In this document: positions 56,013 to 64,000 of the stretch, in pieces
Numbering within the stretch: position 1 is the first letter of the stretch
How the letters are laid out: every line of letters starts with the position of its first letter
Assembly (NCBI RefSeq): GCF_023091745.1
Contig: NC_068935.1
Span: 2,619,001 to 2,683,000 of the forward strand
Reading direction: 5' to 3'
Length of the DNA: 64,000 nucleotides
From: Budorcas taxicolor
Lineage: Eukaryota > Chordata > Mammalia > Artiodactyla > Bovidae
The notes under the pieces: generated by a model
Told to the model about the DNA's origin: nothing
What the model saw: only the letters and a program-made list of their open reading frames with translations
Databases searched by the model: none
Position numbers and translations under genes: made by a program

Positions 56013-56790
56013 TGTTTTTTTTTAATATTTTCTGTTTATTGATGTATAGTTAATTTACAATGCTGTGTTAATTTCCTTCTGCAAAGCAAAGTGATTCTAG
56101 TATACATATATGTATACTTTTTAAAATATTCTGTTCCATTATGTATTATCACAGAATATTGAATATAGCTCCCTGTGCTATACAGTAGGATTTTGCTATT
56201 TATCCATTCTATATATAGCAATTTTCATTTGCTAGTCTTAAACTCTCAGACCATCTGTCCTCCATACCCTCTCCCCCACGGTAACCACAGGTCTGTTCCC
56301 TATGTCTATGAGTCTGTTTTCATTTTGCATAATAGATATGTTTATTTGTGTCATATTTTAGATTCCACATATGAGTGATATCATATAGTATTTGTCTTTT
56401 ACTTCACTTAGTATAATGATCTCTGCTGCTGCTGCTAAGTCGCTTCAGTCATGTCCAACTGTGTACGACCCCATAGACGGCAGCCCACTAGGTTCCGCCG
56501 TCCATGGGACTCTCCAGGCAAGAACACTGGAGTGGGTTGTCATTTTCCTTCTCCAATGCATGAAAGTAAAAAGTGAAAGTGAAGTCCTTCAGTCATGTCC
56601 AACTTTTAGCGACCCTGTGGACTGCAGCCTACCAGGCTTCTCCATCCATGGGATTTTCCAGGCAAGAGTACTGGAGTGGGTTGCCATTGCCTTCTTTGAT
56701 AATGATCTCTAAGTCCATCCATATTGCTGCAAACAGCATTATTTCATTATTTTTTATGGCTGAATAATATTCCATTGTATATATGTACCA
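56013..56790 (-). mobile_element. Older artiodactyl L1 3' part, split by Bov-A2
   Basis: Antisense: TTTATTGATGTATAGTTAAT, TATAGCTCCCTGTGCTATAC, CAGTAGGATTTTGCTATTTA, TGGCTGAATAATATTCCATT. The Bov-A2 sits at 56425-56698. Confidence 0.85.
56425..56698 (-). mobile_element. Bov-A2 SINE (dimeric)
   Basis: Antisense dimer with a short CTG run at left. A perfect 12-base duplication ATAATGATCTCT flanks it (56413-56424, 56699-56710). Removing it restores the L1. Confidence 0.96.
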
Positions 56791-57131
56791 TATTTTTAAA
56801 ATATTTATTGATGTATATTTAATTGATGATTGATTTACAATATTGATTTTATTTCTGTCATACATCAACTTGAATTAACTCTAGGTGTACATATGTCCCC
56901 TCCCTCTTGAATCTCCCGCCCACTTCCCACCCATCCCCACCCCTCTAGGTTATTACAGACCCCCAGTATGATTTCCCTCAGTCATAAATCAAATTCCCAT
57001 TGGCTACCTATTTACATATGTTGATGTGTATGCATCCATGCTACCCTCTTCATTTATCTCACCTTCACCCTCTTCTCCCCAACCCTTGTTCATAAGTCTG
57101 TTCTCAATGGGTCTTCATTGCTGCTCTGCAA

Positions 57132-57135
<4 letters not shown>

Positions 57136-57193
<58 letters not shown>

Positions 57194-57206
57194 TATACAT
57201 ATATAT
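57136..57206. repeat. (TA)n(CA)n compound microsatellite
   Basis: A TA run of about 27 bases passes directly into a CA run of about 26 bases, then mixed TACATA. Confidence 0.92.
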
Positions 57207-57546
57207 AATGTATATGCATACAGATATATAATATTTCATTGTATATATTTATATACACACACATATATGTATATATCTCACATGTTTTTTATCCATTCAT
57301 CTGTTGATGAATATTTAGGATTTTTCCATGTCTTGGGTATTGTTATTAACCTCATTAACATAGTGGTGCATGTACCTTTTTAAATTATATTTTTGTCCAG
57401 ATATATGCCCAGAGTGTGGTTGCTGGATCATGTATTAAGTCTATTTTTAGTTTCCTGAGGAACCTCCATACTGTTTTCCATTGCAGCTGCACCAACTTGC
57501 ATCTCCACCAATTGCATAGCAGGGTTTTCTTTTCTCCAAACCCTCT

Positions 57547-57596
57547 CCAGTATTTTACTTTTTAATGATGGCCAGTATTTTACTTTTTAATGATGG
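57547..57596. repeat. 25-bp tandem duplication in old L1
   Basis: CCAGTATTTTACTTTTTAAT plus GATGG occurs twice in tandem (57547-57571, 57572-57596). Just after it, GGCCATTCTG also occurs twice. Confidence 0.9.
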
Positions 57597-57661
57597 CCAT
57601 TCTGACGGGCCATTCTGGTACCTCACTGGAGTTTTGATTTGCATTTCTCTAATAACTAGTG

Positions 57662-57956
57662 CAATCAGCCCTGGCATTTCTTTGGAAGGAATGATGCTAA
57701 AGCTGCAACTCCAGTACTTTGGCCATCTCATGCGAAGAGTTGACTCACTGGAAAAGACTGTGATGTTGGGAGGGATTGGGGGCTGGAGAAGAGGACGACA
57801 GAGGATGAGATGGCTGGATGGCATCACGGACTTGATGGAAATGAGTCTGAGTGAACTCCGGGAGATGGTGATGAACAGGGAGGCCTAGCGAGCTGCGATT
57901 CATGGGGTCACAGAGTCGGACACGACTGAGCGACTGAACTGAACTCAACTGAACTG
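57662..57956 (+). mobile_element. BovB 3' end insertion with target duplication
   Basis: 295 bp, sense, younger type (CATTTCTTTGGAAGGAATGA), ending GAACTCAACTGAACTG. The flanks AATAACTAGTG (57651-57661) and AATAATTAGTG (57957-57967) are an 11-base duplication with one mismatch. Confidence 0.95.
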
Positions 57957-58495
57957 AATAATTAGTGATGTTAAGCATCATTCCGTTTCCTTGTTGACCA
58001 TCTGTATGTCTTCTTTGGAGAAATGTCTGTATAGGTCTTCTGTGCATTATTTGATTGCTGCTGTTGTTGCTGAGTTGTATGAGTTTGTTTATATATTTTG
58101 GAAATTAAACCTTTGTCAGTTGCATCATTTGCAAATATTTTCTCCCAGTCTGTAGTTTGTCTTTTTGTAGTGTTTATGGCTTCCTTTGATGAGGTCCCAC
58201 TTGCTTATTTTCTCTATTTCTCTCTCTCTCTTTTTGCCTCAGGACACTGATCTAAAAAACAATGTCATCATTTATGTCAGAGAATGTTTTACTTGTTCTT
58301 TATCCTAGGTGTTTTGTGGTGTCATGTCTTATATTTAAATCTTTAAGCCATTTTGAGTTTATTTTTGTGTATGGTGTGAAGGTGTGTTCTAATTTCTTCA
58401 GTTTATATGCAGCTGTCCAACTTTCCCAACATCACTTGTTAAAGAGACTGATCTTTTGTCTATTTTATATTCTTGCCAAAATTATTTGATTGTAA

Positions 58496-58534
58496 GGTGT
58501 GTGTGTGTATGTGTGTGTGCATGTGTGTGTGTGT
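58496..58534. repeat. (GT)n microsatellite
   Basis: GT dinucleotides with one AT and one CA interruption. Confidence 0.85.
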
Positions 58535-58642
58535 TTTGTCTGTGTCACACAACTTGCAAGGTCTTATTTCCCTGATCAGGAATTGAACCCAGGCCTCTAG
58601 CAGTGGAAACATGGATTCCTAACAACTGGATGGCCAATGAAT
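58535..58642 (-). mobile_element. CHR-type SINE, diverged
   Basis: TTATTTCCCTGATCAGGAAT, TGAACCCAGGCCTCTAGCAG and AACTGGATGGCCAATGAATT follow the antisense CHR layout. Confidence 0.65.
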
Positions 58643-58689
58643 TCCGTGTGTGTGGGTATAGATTGTTTTATAAAGCACTACATTCCACA

Positions 58690-59300
58690 CTGGAATTCCC
58701 TGATCTCCTAAATGATTTTTAGTTTTCAAATATTATTTTACTCTTGATACTATTGAATATCTAATTTTATTAAATTATGTTTCTTCAGCTATTGAATTGA
58801 TCATGTGATCTTTTCTCTTTTGCTTGATAATATGGTGAATTATATTGTTTTTGAATATATTAAAGTTTGAATTCTTGGGTTAAGCTATAATGATATATTC
58901 TTTTTTATGCACTATAGAATTCATATATATATATATATGTATATGTATACAAATATTTTTCTTTTTGTCCACACAATGTAGATTGGAGGATCTTAGTTCC
59001 ATGATCAGGGATTGAAGCCAGGTTATGGCAGTGAAATTTCTGAGTCCTAATCTCTGGACCACTAGAGAATTCCTGTGTATGATTTTTGCATAATATTTTC
59101 TGTTTTCATAAATGAGATTGGACAATAGTTTATTAATACTGTCATTTTCATGTGTTTTTATCTACGTAATTCTAGCTTTATAAAAGGAATTGGAGATTGT
59201 TCTTTCTGTTCCTACACCTTGCCAGAATTTGAAAAACATTGCATTCATTTGTTCTTCAATGTTTAGCAGATTTCATAAGTGAAACAAAATGAGCTTTATG
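58690..59300 (-). mobile_element. Old L1 ORF2 remnant, split by CHR
   Basis: CTTGATAATATGGTGAATTA, TGAATTCTTGGGTTAAGC and, after the CHR, GAGATTGGACAATAGTTTAT and CTTTATAAAAGGAATTGGAG follow antisense L1M ORF2 text. Confidence 0.65.
58962..59076 (-). mobile_element. CHR-type SINE
   Basis: GGATCTTAGTTCCATGATCA, GGGATTGAAGCCAGG and CTCTGGACCACTAGAGAATT are antisense CHR. Confidence 0.75.
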
Positions 59301-59359
59301 TTTTGTTAGTAAGAAAATTAAACATATTTCAGATTCAAAAGCTTACTTCATGCTTGCAA

Positions 59360-60150
59360 TTCTCTTTTTTTCTTGATTGAAACATAATCTATGCATTCTA
59401 AAATTTCTTTTCAAAGTGTGCAATAAAGTGATTTCAGTACTATATTCACAAAATTATGTAACCATCACACAATAGAATAAAATTATTCTTCAATTTTAAA
59501 ATAAGTGCATCCCTCCCCACAAAAAATCTCATACACATTAGCAGTCATTCCAAATTCCTCTGCCCCTTGAAACCACTATAAACAGATTCTGCATGTATAA
59601 GTTTGCTTAACCCAATCTGGATATTTCATATGAATAGAATTATTCATTAACCTTCTGTGTTTAGCTTCTTTAACTTAGCATGATTTGTAACATGTATCAG
59701 AATTTTATTTATTTTGAAGGCTGAAAATATCCTATTGTATGTATATATATATATATATGTATATTGTATGGTTACCCTTTCAGCAGCTGATGGCCATTTG
59801 GTTTGTTTCCATTGTGGGGGTGGGTTTTTTGAATAATGGTGTTATGGTCATCCATTTATATGTTTTGTGTCATCATGTGTTTTCAATTTTGTTGGGTATA
59901 TATCTAGGAGTGGAATTGTTGAGTTATAAGGTAATGTGTGTGTGTGTGTATATGCATATATGTGTCATAAGGTAACATAAGGTTTTGCACACACACACAC
60001 ACACATATGTATATATGTATACATATAATATCTGTTTTCCAAAGCAGCTGCATCATTTTACATTACTACCAGAAGGATATGTTGCTTCAAACTTCTCCAC
60101 ATACTTACTGACAACTGTTATTGTCTGCCTTCTTTGTTTAGGTATTCTGT
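59360..60150 (-). mobile_element. Old L1 3' region with TA/CA tracts
   Basis: CAGTACTATATTCACAAAAT, ACACATTAGCAGTCATTCC, GATGGCCATTTGGTTTG and AGGAGTGGAATTGTTGAG follow antisense L1M. Microsatellite tracts lie at about 59740-59765 and 59937-60030. Confidence 0.75.
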
Positions 60151-60156
60151 TTCACA

Positions 60157-60908
60157 GAACCTCTTGATCAAAGTGAAAGATGAGAGTGAAAAAGCTGGCT
60201 TAAAATTCAACAACAACAACAAAAGAAAATTCAACATTGAGAAAACTAAGATCATGGCAGCCGGTCCCATCACTTCATGCAAATAGATGGGGAAACAAAG
60301 CAAACTATGATAGACTTTATTTTCCTGGGTTCCAAAATCACTGAAGATGGTGACTGCAGGCATGAAATTAAGAGATGCTTGCTCCTTGGAGGAAAAGCTG
60401 TAACAAACCTACACACCATATTAAAAAGCAGAAACATTTTACTGACAAAAGTCTGTCTAGTCAAAGCTATGATTTTTCCAGTAGTCATGTATGGATGTGA
60501 AAGTTGGACCTTAACAAATGCTAAGAACCAAAGAATTGATACTTTGGAACTGTGGTAATGGAGAAGACTCTTGAGAGTCCCTTGGACGGCAAGATCAAAC
60601 CAGTGAATCCTAAAGAAAATCAGTCCTGAATATTCCCTGGAAAGACTGATACTGAAGCTGAAGCTTCCATACTTTGGCCACCTGATGCAAAGAACTAGCT
60701 CATTGGAAAAGACCCTGATGCTGGGCAAGGTTGAAGGCAGGAGGAGAAAGGGAGGACAGGATGAGATGACTGGACAGTGTCACCGACTTGATCAACATGA
60801 GTTTGAGCAAGCTCCAGGAGTCAGTGATGGACAGGGAAGCCTGGCTTGGTACAGTTCTTGGAGTCTCAAAGAGTTGGATACCACTGAGTTACTGATCCAA
60901 ACTGAACT
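60157..60908 (+). mobile_element. BovB 3' fragment (older type)
   Basis: Sense RT C-terminal region and 3' end. A short direct duplication around AAAATTCAAC with CAACAACAACAAC (60202-60232) interrupts the coding text. The frame 60277-60558 shows CLLLGGKAVTNLHTILKSRN and VVMYGCESWTL, followed by frameshifts. Confidence 0.93.
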
Positions 60909-61195
60909 TTTTTACAGCCTTGGTTCTCCAAGAGTCTCTCTGCCAGTGAACAGTTAGTTTTCAGTGAACATTGTTCCACGTGTAGATGTATTTTTGATGT
61001 GTTCATAGGAAGTGGTGGATTCAACATCCTTTTACTCTGCAGTCTTGATTCACTTCCTTCTAGATTAATGTTTTGCTTCTAAATTTACTTTAAAACTTTC
61101 AAATTCCGTGCTTTAGAAGTGTCCTGTGTAAATTGAATATATATTCTGATCTGAATATTTCTTTCTTCTAGCTAATTATTCTTTTTAGTTTTTGG
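60909..61195. other. Short unassigned spacer, L1-like
   Basis: Weak old-L1 flavour (AACATCCTTTTACTCTGCAG); otherwise nothing. Confidence 0.3.
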
Positions 61196-61249
61196 AGCCA
61201 GTGCACTAAGCGCAGGCAGCTGCGAGCAGGCTCACTAAGCACGGCCAAC

Positions 61250-61762
61250 AGGAGCTACCCCACGTCTGAGGTCAGGGGCAGCGGCTTAGAGTGCCAGGCT
61301 TCAACAGCGCAGGAACAGCCAAGAGGAGCTACCCTGCGTCCGAGGTCAGGGGAGGTGGCTGGGAGGAGCTACCCCTTGTCTGAGGTCAGGGGAGGTGGCC
61401 CGGAGGAGACATCCCACGTCCGAGGTTAGGGGCGGCGGCCGAGAGGAGCTACCCCACGTCCGAGGTCAGTGGCGGCCGGGAGGAAACACCCTGTGTCTGA
61501 GGTCAGGGGAGGCCAGGAGAAGCCACATCACACGGGAGGCCATGGGTGGCAGCTGGGAGGAGCCACCCACACCCGAGGCCAGGGCCATCGGCCGGGAGGA
61601 GCAACCCAAGGAGTGGTGGCTGCGCAGACACAGGAGGGCCTAGAGGAGCTATCCCACATTGAAGGACAGGAACGGTGGCAGTAAGGAGATACCCTCATCC
61701 AAGGTAAGGAACAGTGTCTGTGCTTTGCTGGAGCAGCCGTGAAGAGATACACCATGTCAAGG
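61250..61762 (+). repeat. CpG-rich tandem-repeat leader of BovB
   Basis: About eleven units of roughly 38-40 bases built on GAGGAGCTACCCCACGTCCG followed by AGGTCAGGGG and GCGGC-type text. Starts are near 61250, 61326, 61365, 61403, 61443, 61480, 61517, 61557, 61596, 61642 and 61684. Units decay toward the 3' side, and the last ones read CCAAGGTAAGG and TCAAGGTAAGAG. A promoter role is inferred from position only. The open frames here are artefacts of the repeat. Confidence 0.85.
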
Positions 61763-61929
61763 TAAGAGAAACCCAAGTAAGATGGTAAGTGTTGCAAGAG
61801 GGCATCAGAGGGCAGACACACTGAAATCATACTGACAGAAAACTAGTCAATCTAATCATACTGGACCACAGCCTTGTCTAAATCAATAAACCAAGCCATG
61901 CCTGTGGGGCAACCCAAGATAGGCGGGTT

Positions 61930-63621
61930 ATGGTGGAGAGGCCTGACAGAATGTGGTCCACTGGAGAAGGGAATGGCAAGCCACTTCAGTATTCTTGCCT
62001 TGAGAACCCCATGAACAGTATGAAAAGGCAAAATGATAGGATACCAAAAGAGGAACTCCCCAGGTCATTAGGTGCCCAATATGCTACTGGAGATCGGTGG
62101 AGAAATAACTCCAGAAAGAATGAAGGGATGGAGCCAAAGCAAAAACAATACCCAGCTGTGGATGTGACTGGTGATAGAAGCAAGATCTGGTGCTGTAAAG
62201 AGCCATTTTGCATAGGAACCTGGAATGTCAGGTCCATGAATCAAGGCAAATTGGAAGCGGTCAAACAAGAGATGGCAAGGGTGAACGTCAACATTCTAGG
62301 AATCAGCGAACTAAAATGGACTGGAATGGGTGAATTTACCTCAGATGACCTTTACATCTACTACTGTGGGCAGGAATCTCTCAGAAGAAATGGAGTAGCC
62401 ATCATGGCCAACAGAAGAGTCCAAAATGCAGTACTTGGATGCAATCTCAAAAACGACAGAATGATCTCCGTTCATCTCCAAGGCAAACGCTTCAATATCA
62501 CAGTTATCAAAGTCTATGCCCCAACCAGTAACTCTGAAGAAACTGAAGTTGAACGGTTTTATGAAGACCTACAAGATCTTTTAGAACTAACACCCAAAAA
62601 AGATGTCCTTTTCTTTATAGGGGACTGGAATGCAAAAGTAGGAAGTCAGGAAACACCTGGAGTAACAGGCAAATTTGGCCTTGGAATGCTGAATAAAGCA
62701 GGGAAAAGACTAATAGAGTTTTGTCCAGAAAATGCACTGGTCATAGCAAACAGCCTCTTCCAACCACACAAGAGAAGACTCTACACATGGACATCACCAG
62801 ATGGTCAACACCGAAATCAGATTGATTATATTCTTTGCAGCCAAAGATGGAGAAGCTCTATACAGTCAACAAAAACAAGACCGGGAGCTGACTGTGGCTC
62901 AGATCATGAACTCCTTATTGCCAAATTCAGACTTAAACTGAAGAAATTAAGGAAAACCACTATACCATTCAGGTATGACCTGAATCAATTCCCTTCTGAT
63001 TGTACAGTGAAAGTGAGAAATAGATTTAAGGGTCTAGATCTGATAGATAGAGTGCCTGATGAACTACAGAATGAGGTCCGTGACGTTGTACAGGAGACAG
63101 GGATCAAGACCATCCCCATGGAAAAGAAATGCATAAAAGCAAAATGGCTGCCTGGGGAGGCCTTACAAATAGCTGTGAAAAGAAGAGAGGTGAAAAGCAA
63201 AGGAGAAAAAGAAAGATATAAGCATCTGAATGCAGAGTTCCAAAGAATAGCAAGAAGAGATAAGAAAGCCTTCTTCAGTGATCAATGCAAAGAAATAGAG
63301 GAAAACAACAGAATGGGAAAGATTAGAGATCTCTTCAAGAAAATTAGAGATACCAATAGAACATTTCATGCAAAGAGGGGCTCAATAAAGGACAGAAATG
63401 GTCTGGACCTAACAGAAACAGAAGATATTAAGAAGAGGTGGCAAGAATACACAGAAGAACTGTACAAAAAAGTTCTTCACGACCCAGATAATCATGATGA
63501 TGTGATCACTCATCTAGAGCCAGACATCTTGGAATGTGAAGTCAAGTGGGCCTTAGAAAGCATCACTAGGAACAAAGCTAGTGGACGTGATGAATTCCAG
63601 TTGAGCTGTTTGAAATCCTGA
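61930..63621 (+). CDS. BovB polyprotein, endonuclease part (frameshifted)
   Basis: A 563-codon open frame encodes an APE-type endonuclease: TWNVRSMN at residues 97-104, SELKW at 126-130 with the likely catalytic Glu, YAPTS at 196-200, GDWNAKVG at 231-238, QIDYIL at 297-302 and SDHELL at 324-329. All the main endonuclease boxes are present. A basic linker follows, then the first RT block (ECEVKWALESITRNKASG). The frame ends early because one G is missing near 63591 (GTGATGAATTCC where other copies read GTGATGGAATTCC). The first 85 residues precede the endonuclease, so the true start may lie downstream of 61930. The endonuclease could be expressed; the fused RT could not. Confidence 0.8.
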   Translation: MVERPDRMWSTGEGNGKPLQYSCLENPMNSMKRQNDRIPKEELPRSLGAQYATGDRWRNNSRKNEGMEPKQKQYPAVDVTGDRSKIWCCKEPFCIGTWNVRSMNQGKLEAVKQEMARVNVNILGISELKWTGMGEFTSDDLYIYYCGQESLRRNGVAIMANRRVQNAVLGCNLKNDRMISVHLQGKRFNITVIKVYAPTSNSEETEVERFYEDLQDLLELTPKKDVLFFIGDWNAKVGSQETPGVTGKFGLGMLNKAGKRLIEFCPENALVIANSLFQPHKRRLYTWTSPDGQHRNQIDYILCSQRWRSSIQSTKTRPGADCGSDHELLIAKFRLKLKKLRKTTIPFRYDLNQFPSDCTVKVRNRFKGLDLIDRVPDELQNEVRDVVQETGIKTIPMEKKCIKAKWLPGEALQIAVKRREVKSKGEKERYKHLNAEFQRIARRDKKAFFSDQCKEIEENNRMGKIRDLFKKIRDTNRTFHAKRGSIKDRNGLDLTETEDIKKRWQEYTEELYKKVLHDPDNHDDVITHLEPDILECEVKWALESITRNKASGRDEFQLSCLKS

Positions 63622-64000
63622 AAGAGGATGCTGTGAAAGTGCTGCACTCAATATGCCAGCAAAATTGGAAAACTCAACATTGGCCACAGGACTGGAAAAG
63701 GTCAGTTTTCATTCCAATTCCAAAGAAAAGCAATGCCAAAGAATGCTCCAACTACCACACAATTGTACTCATCTCACATCTTAGTAAAGTAATGCTCAAA
63801 ATTCTCCAAGCCAGACTTCAGCAATACATGAACCATGAACTCCCTGATGTTCAAGCTGGTTTTAGAAAAGGCAAAGGAACCAGAGATCAAATTGCCAACA
63901 TCTGCTGGATCATGGAAAAAGCAAGAGAGTTCCAGAAAAACATCTCTTTCTGCTTTATTGACTATGTCAAATCCTCTGACTGTGTGGATCACAATAAACT
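63592..64000 (+). pseudogene. BovB reverse transcriptase, out-of-frame continuation
   Basis: After the one-base deletion the family text continues in another frame: VELFEILKEDAVKVLHSICQ, then FIPIPKKSNAKE, then ELPDVQAGFRKG. The RT motif A region reads DYVKSSDCVDH where other copies read DYAKAFDCVDH. It is cut by the window edge. Confidence 0.88.

Larger units (their letters stand above)
56791..58490 (-). mobile_element. Older L1, 1.7 kb, split by BovB
   Basis: Antisense 3' UTR and ORF2 end: TTTTTATCCATTCATCTGTT, TTTGATTTGCATTTCTCTAA, GTCTGTAGTTTGTCTTTTTG, TTTAAGCCATTTTGAGTTTA. It contains a TA/CA microsatellite and a BovB insertion. All frames are broken. Confidence 0.85.
61196..64000 (+). 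mobile_element. 5'-complete BovB LINE, cut by window end
   Basis: Sense BovB with a GC-rich tandem-repeat leader, a long endonuclease frame and the start of RT. The RT C-terminus and 3' end lie beyond 64000. The left limit is set where GC-rich text begins (GGAGCCAGTGCACTAAGCGC). It is the only copy in the window with an extensive 5' leader. Confidence 0.95.

Noticed and set aside
61395..61830. Arg/Gly/Pro-rich open frames on both strands.
   Set aside because: They are translations of the tandem-repeat leader of BovB, with stops avoided only because of its GC-rich composition.
1..64000. CRISPR arrays, operons, ribosome binding sites and bacterial mobile elements.
   Set aside because: Nothing of the kind is present; regularly spaced repeats here are microsatellites or the BovB leader, and the sequence is clearly ruminant nuclear DNA.

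Overview
This is nuclear DNA from a ruminant, most likely a bovid (cattle, sheep, goat or a relative). The evidence is the repeat content: about seventeen BovB (RTE) LINE pieces, tRNA-Glu-derived Bov-tA SINEs, Bov-A/Bov-A2 SINEs ending in CAG triplets, CHR-type SINEs and young ruminant L1 copies, over a layer of ancient mammalian repeats (L2, MIR, hAT and Tigger DNA transposons, MaLR-type LTR, old L1M). The species cannot be decided. Family names below are by recognition only; no library search was run.

No complete host gene is visible. Most long open frames are decayed BovB or L1 reading frames, or their shadows. The one host-gene candidate is a possible terminal exon at 19,346-19,459 on the + strand: a polypyrimidine tract and AG, then 37 codons encoding a hydrophobic segment and a short polar tail, a stop, and an AATAAA 102 bases later. 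It is unproven and I cannot name a gene.

Layout. 1-3 kb: two BovB copies (-) and a Bov-tA. 3-9.3 kb: mostly unassigned AT-rich DNA with a Bov-A2, hAT remnants, a deleted BovB and an L2. 9.4-10.9 kb: a BovB split by an L1 with an inverted 5' end. 12.9-15.2 kb: an ancient repeat opened in turn by BovB, L1 and a Bov-tA that carries extra 5' sequence. 15.6-18 kb: a Bov-tA/BovB chimera, a three-headed SINE and a BovB 3' end. 18-24 kb: MIR, (AC)25, the candidate exon, CHR, old L1. 24.0-24.5 kb: a solo ERV LTR with a clean 6-bp target duplication. 24.5-25.6 kb: L1 pieces. 26.2-29.6 kb: a nearly full-length dead BovB (-). 31.2-32.7 kb: the 3' end of an L1. 33-40 kb: further BovB, Bov-A, hAT, L2 and L1. 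42.1-46.4 kb: an old L1 interrupted by a BovB complex with a perfect 300-bp palindrome. 47-50 kb: an L2 interrupted by L1, and an ERV LTR. 50-55 kb: a Tigger remnant with BovB, a dimeric SINE and a pair of LTR-like direct repeats. 56-60 kb: old L1s with Bov-A2, BovB and CHR insertions. 60-64 kb: an old BovB and then a 5'-complete BovB whose CpG-rich tandem-repeat leader and endonuclease frame are present; it runs off the right edge.

The parts do not form a pathway. They form a stratigraphy: BovB and L1 supply target-primed reverse transcription, and the SINEs, tail-only insertions and chimeras are its products. Target-site duplications (TSDs) read directly from the sequence date several events relative to one another.
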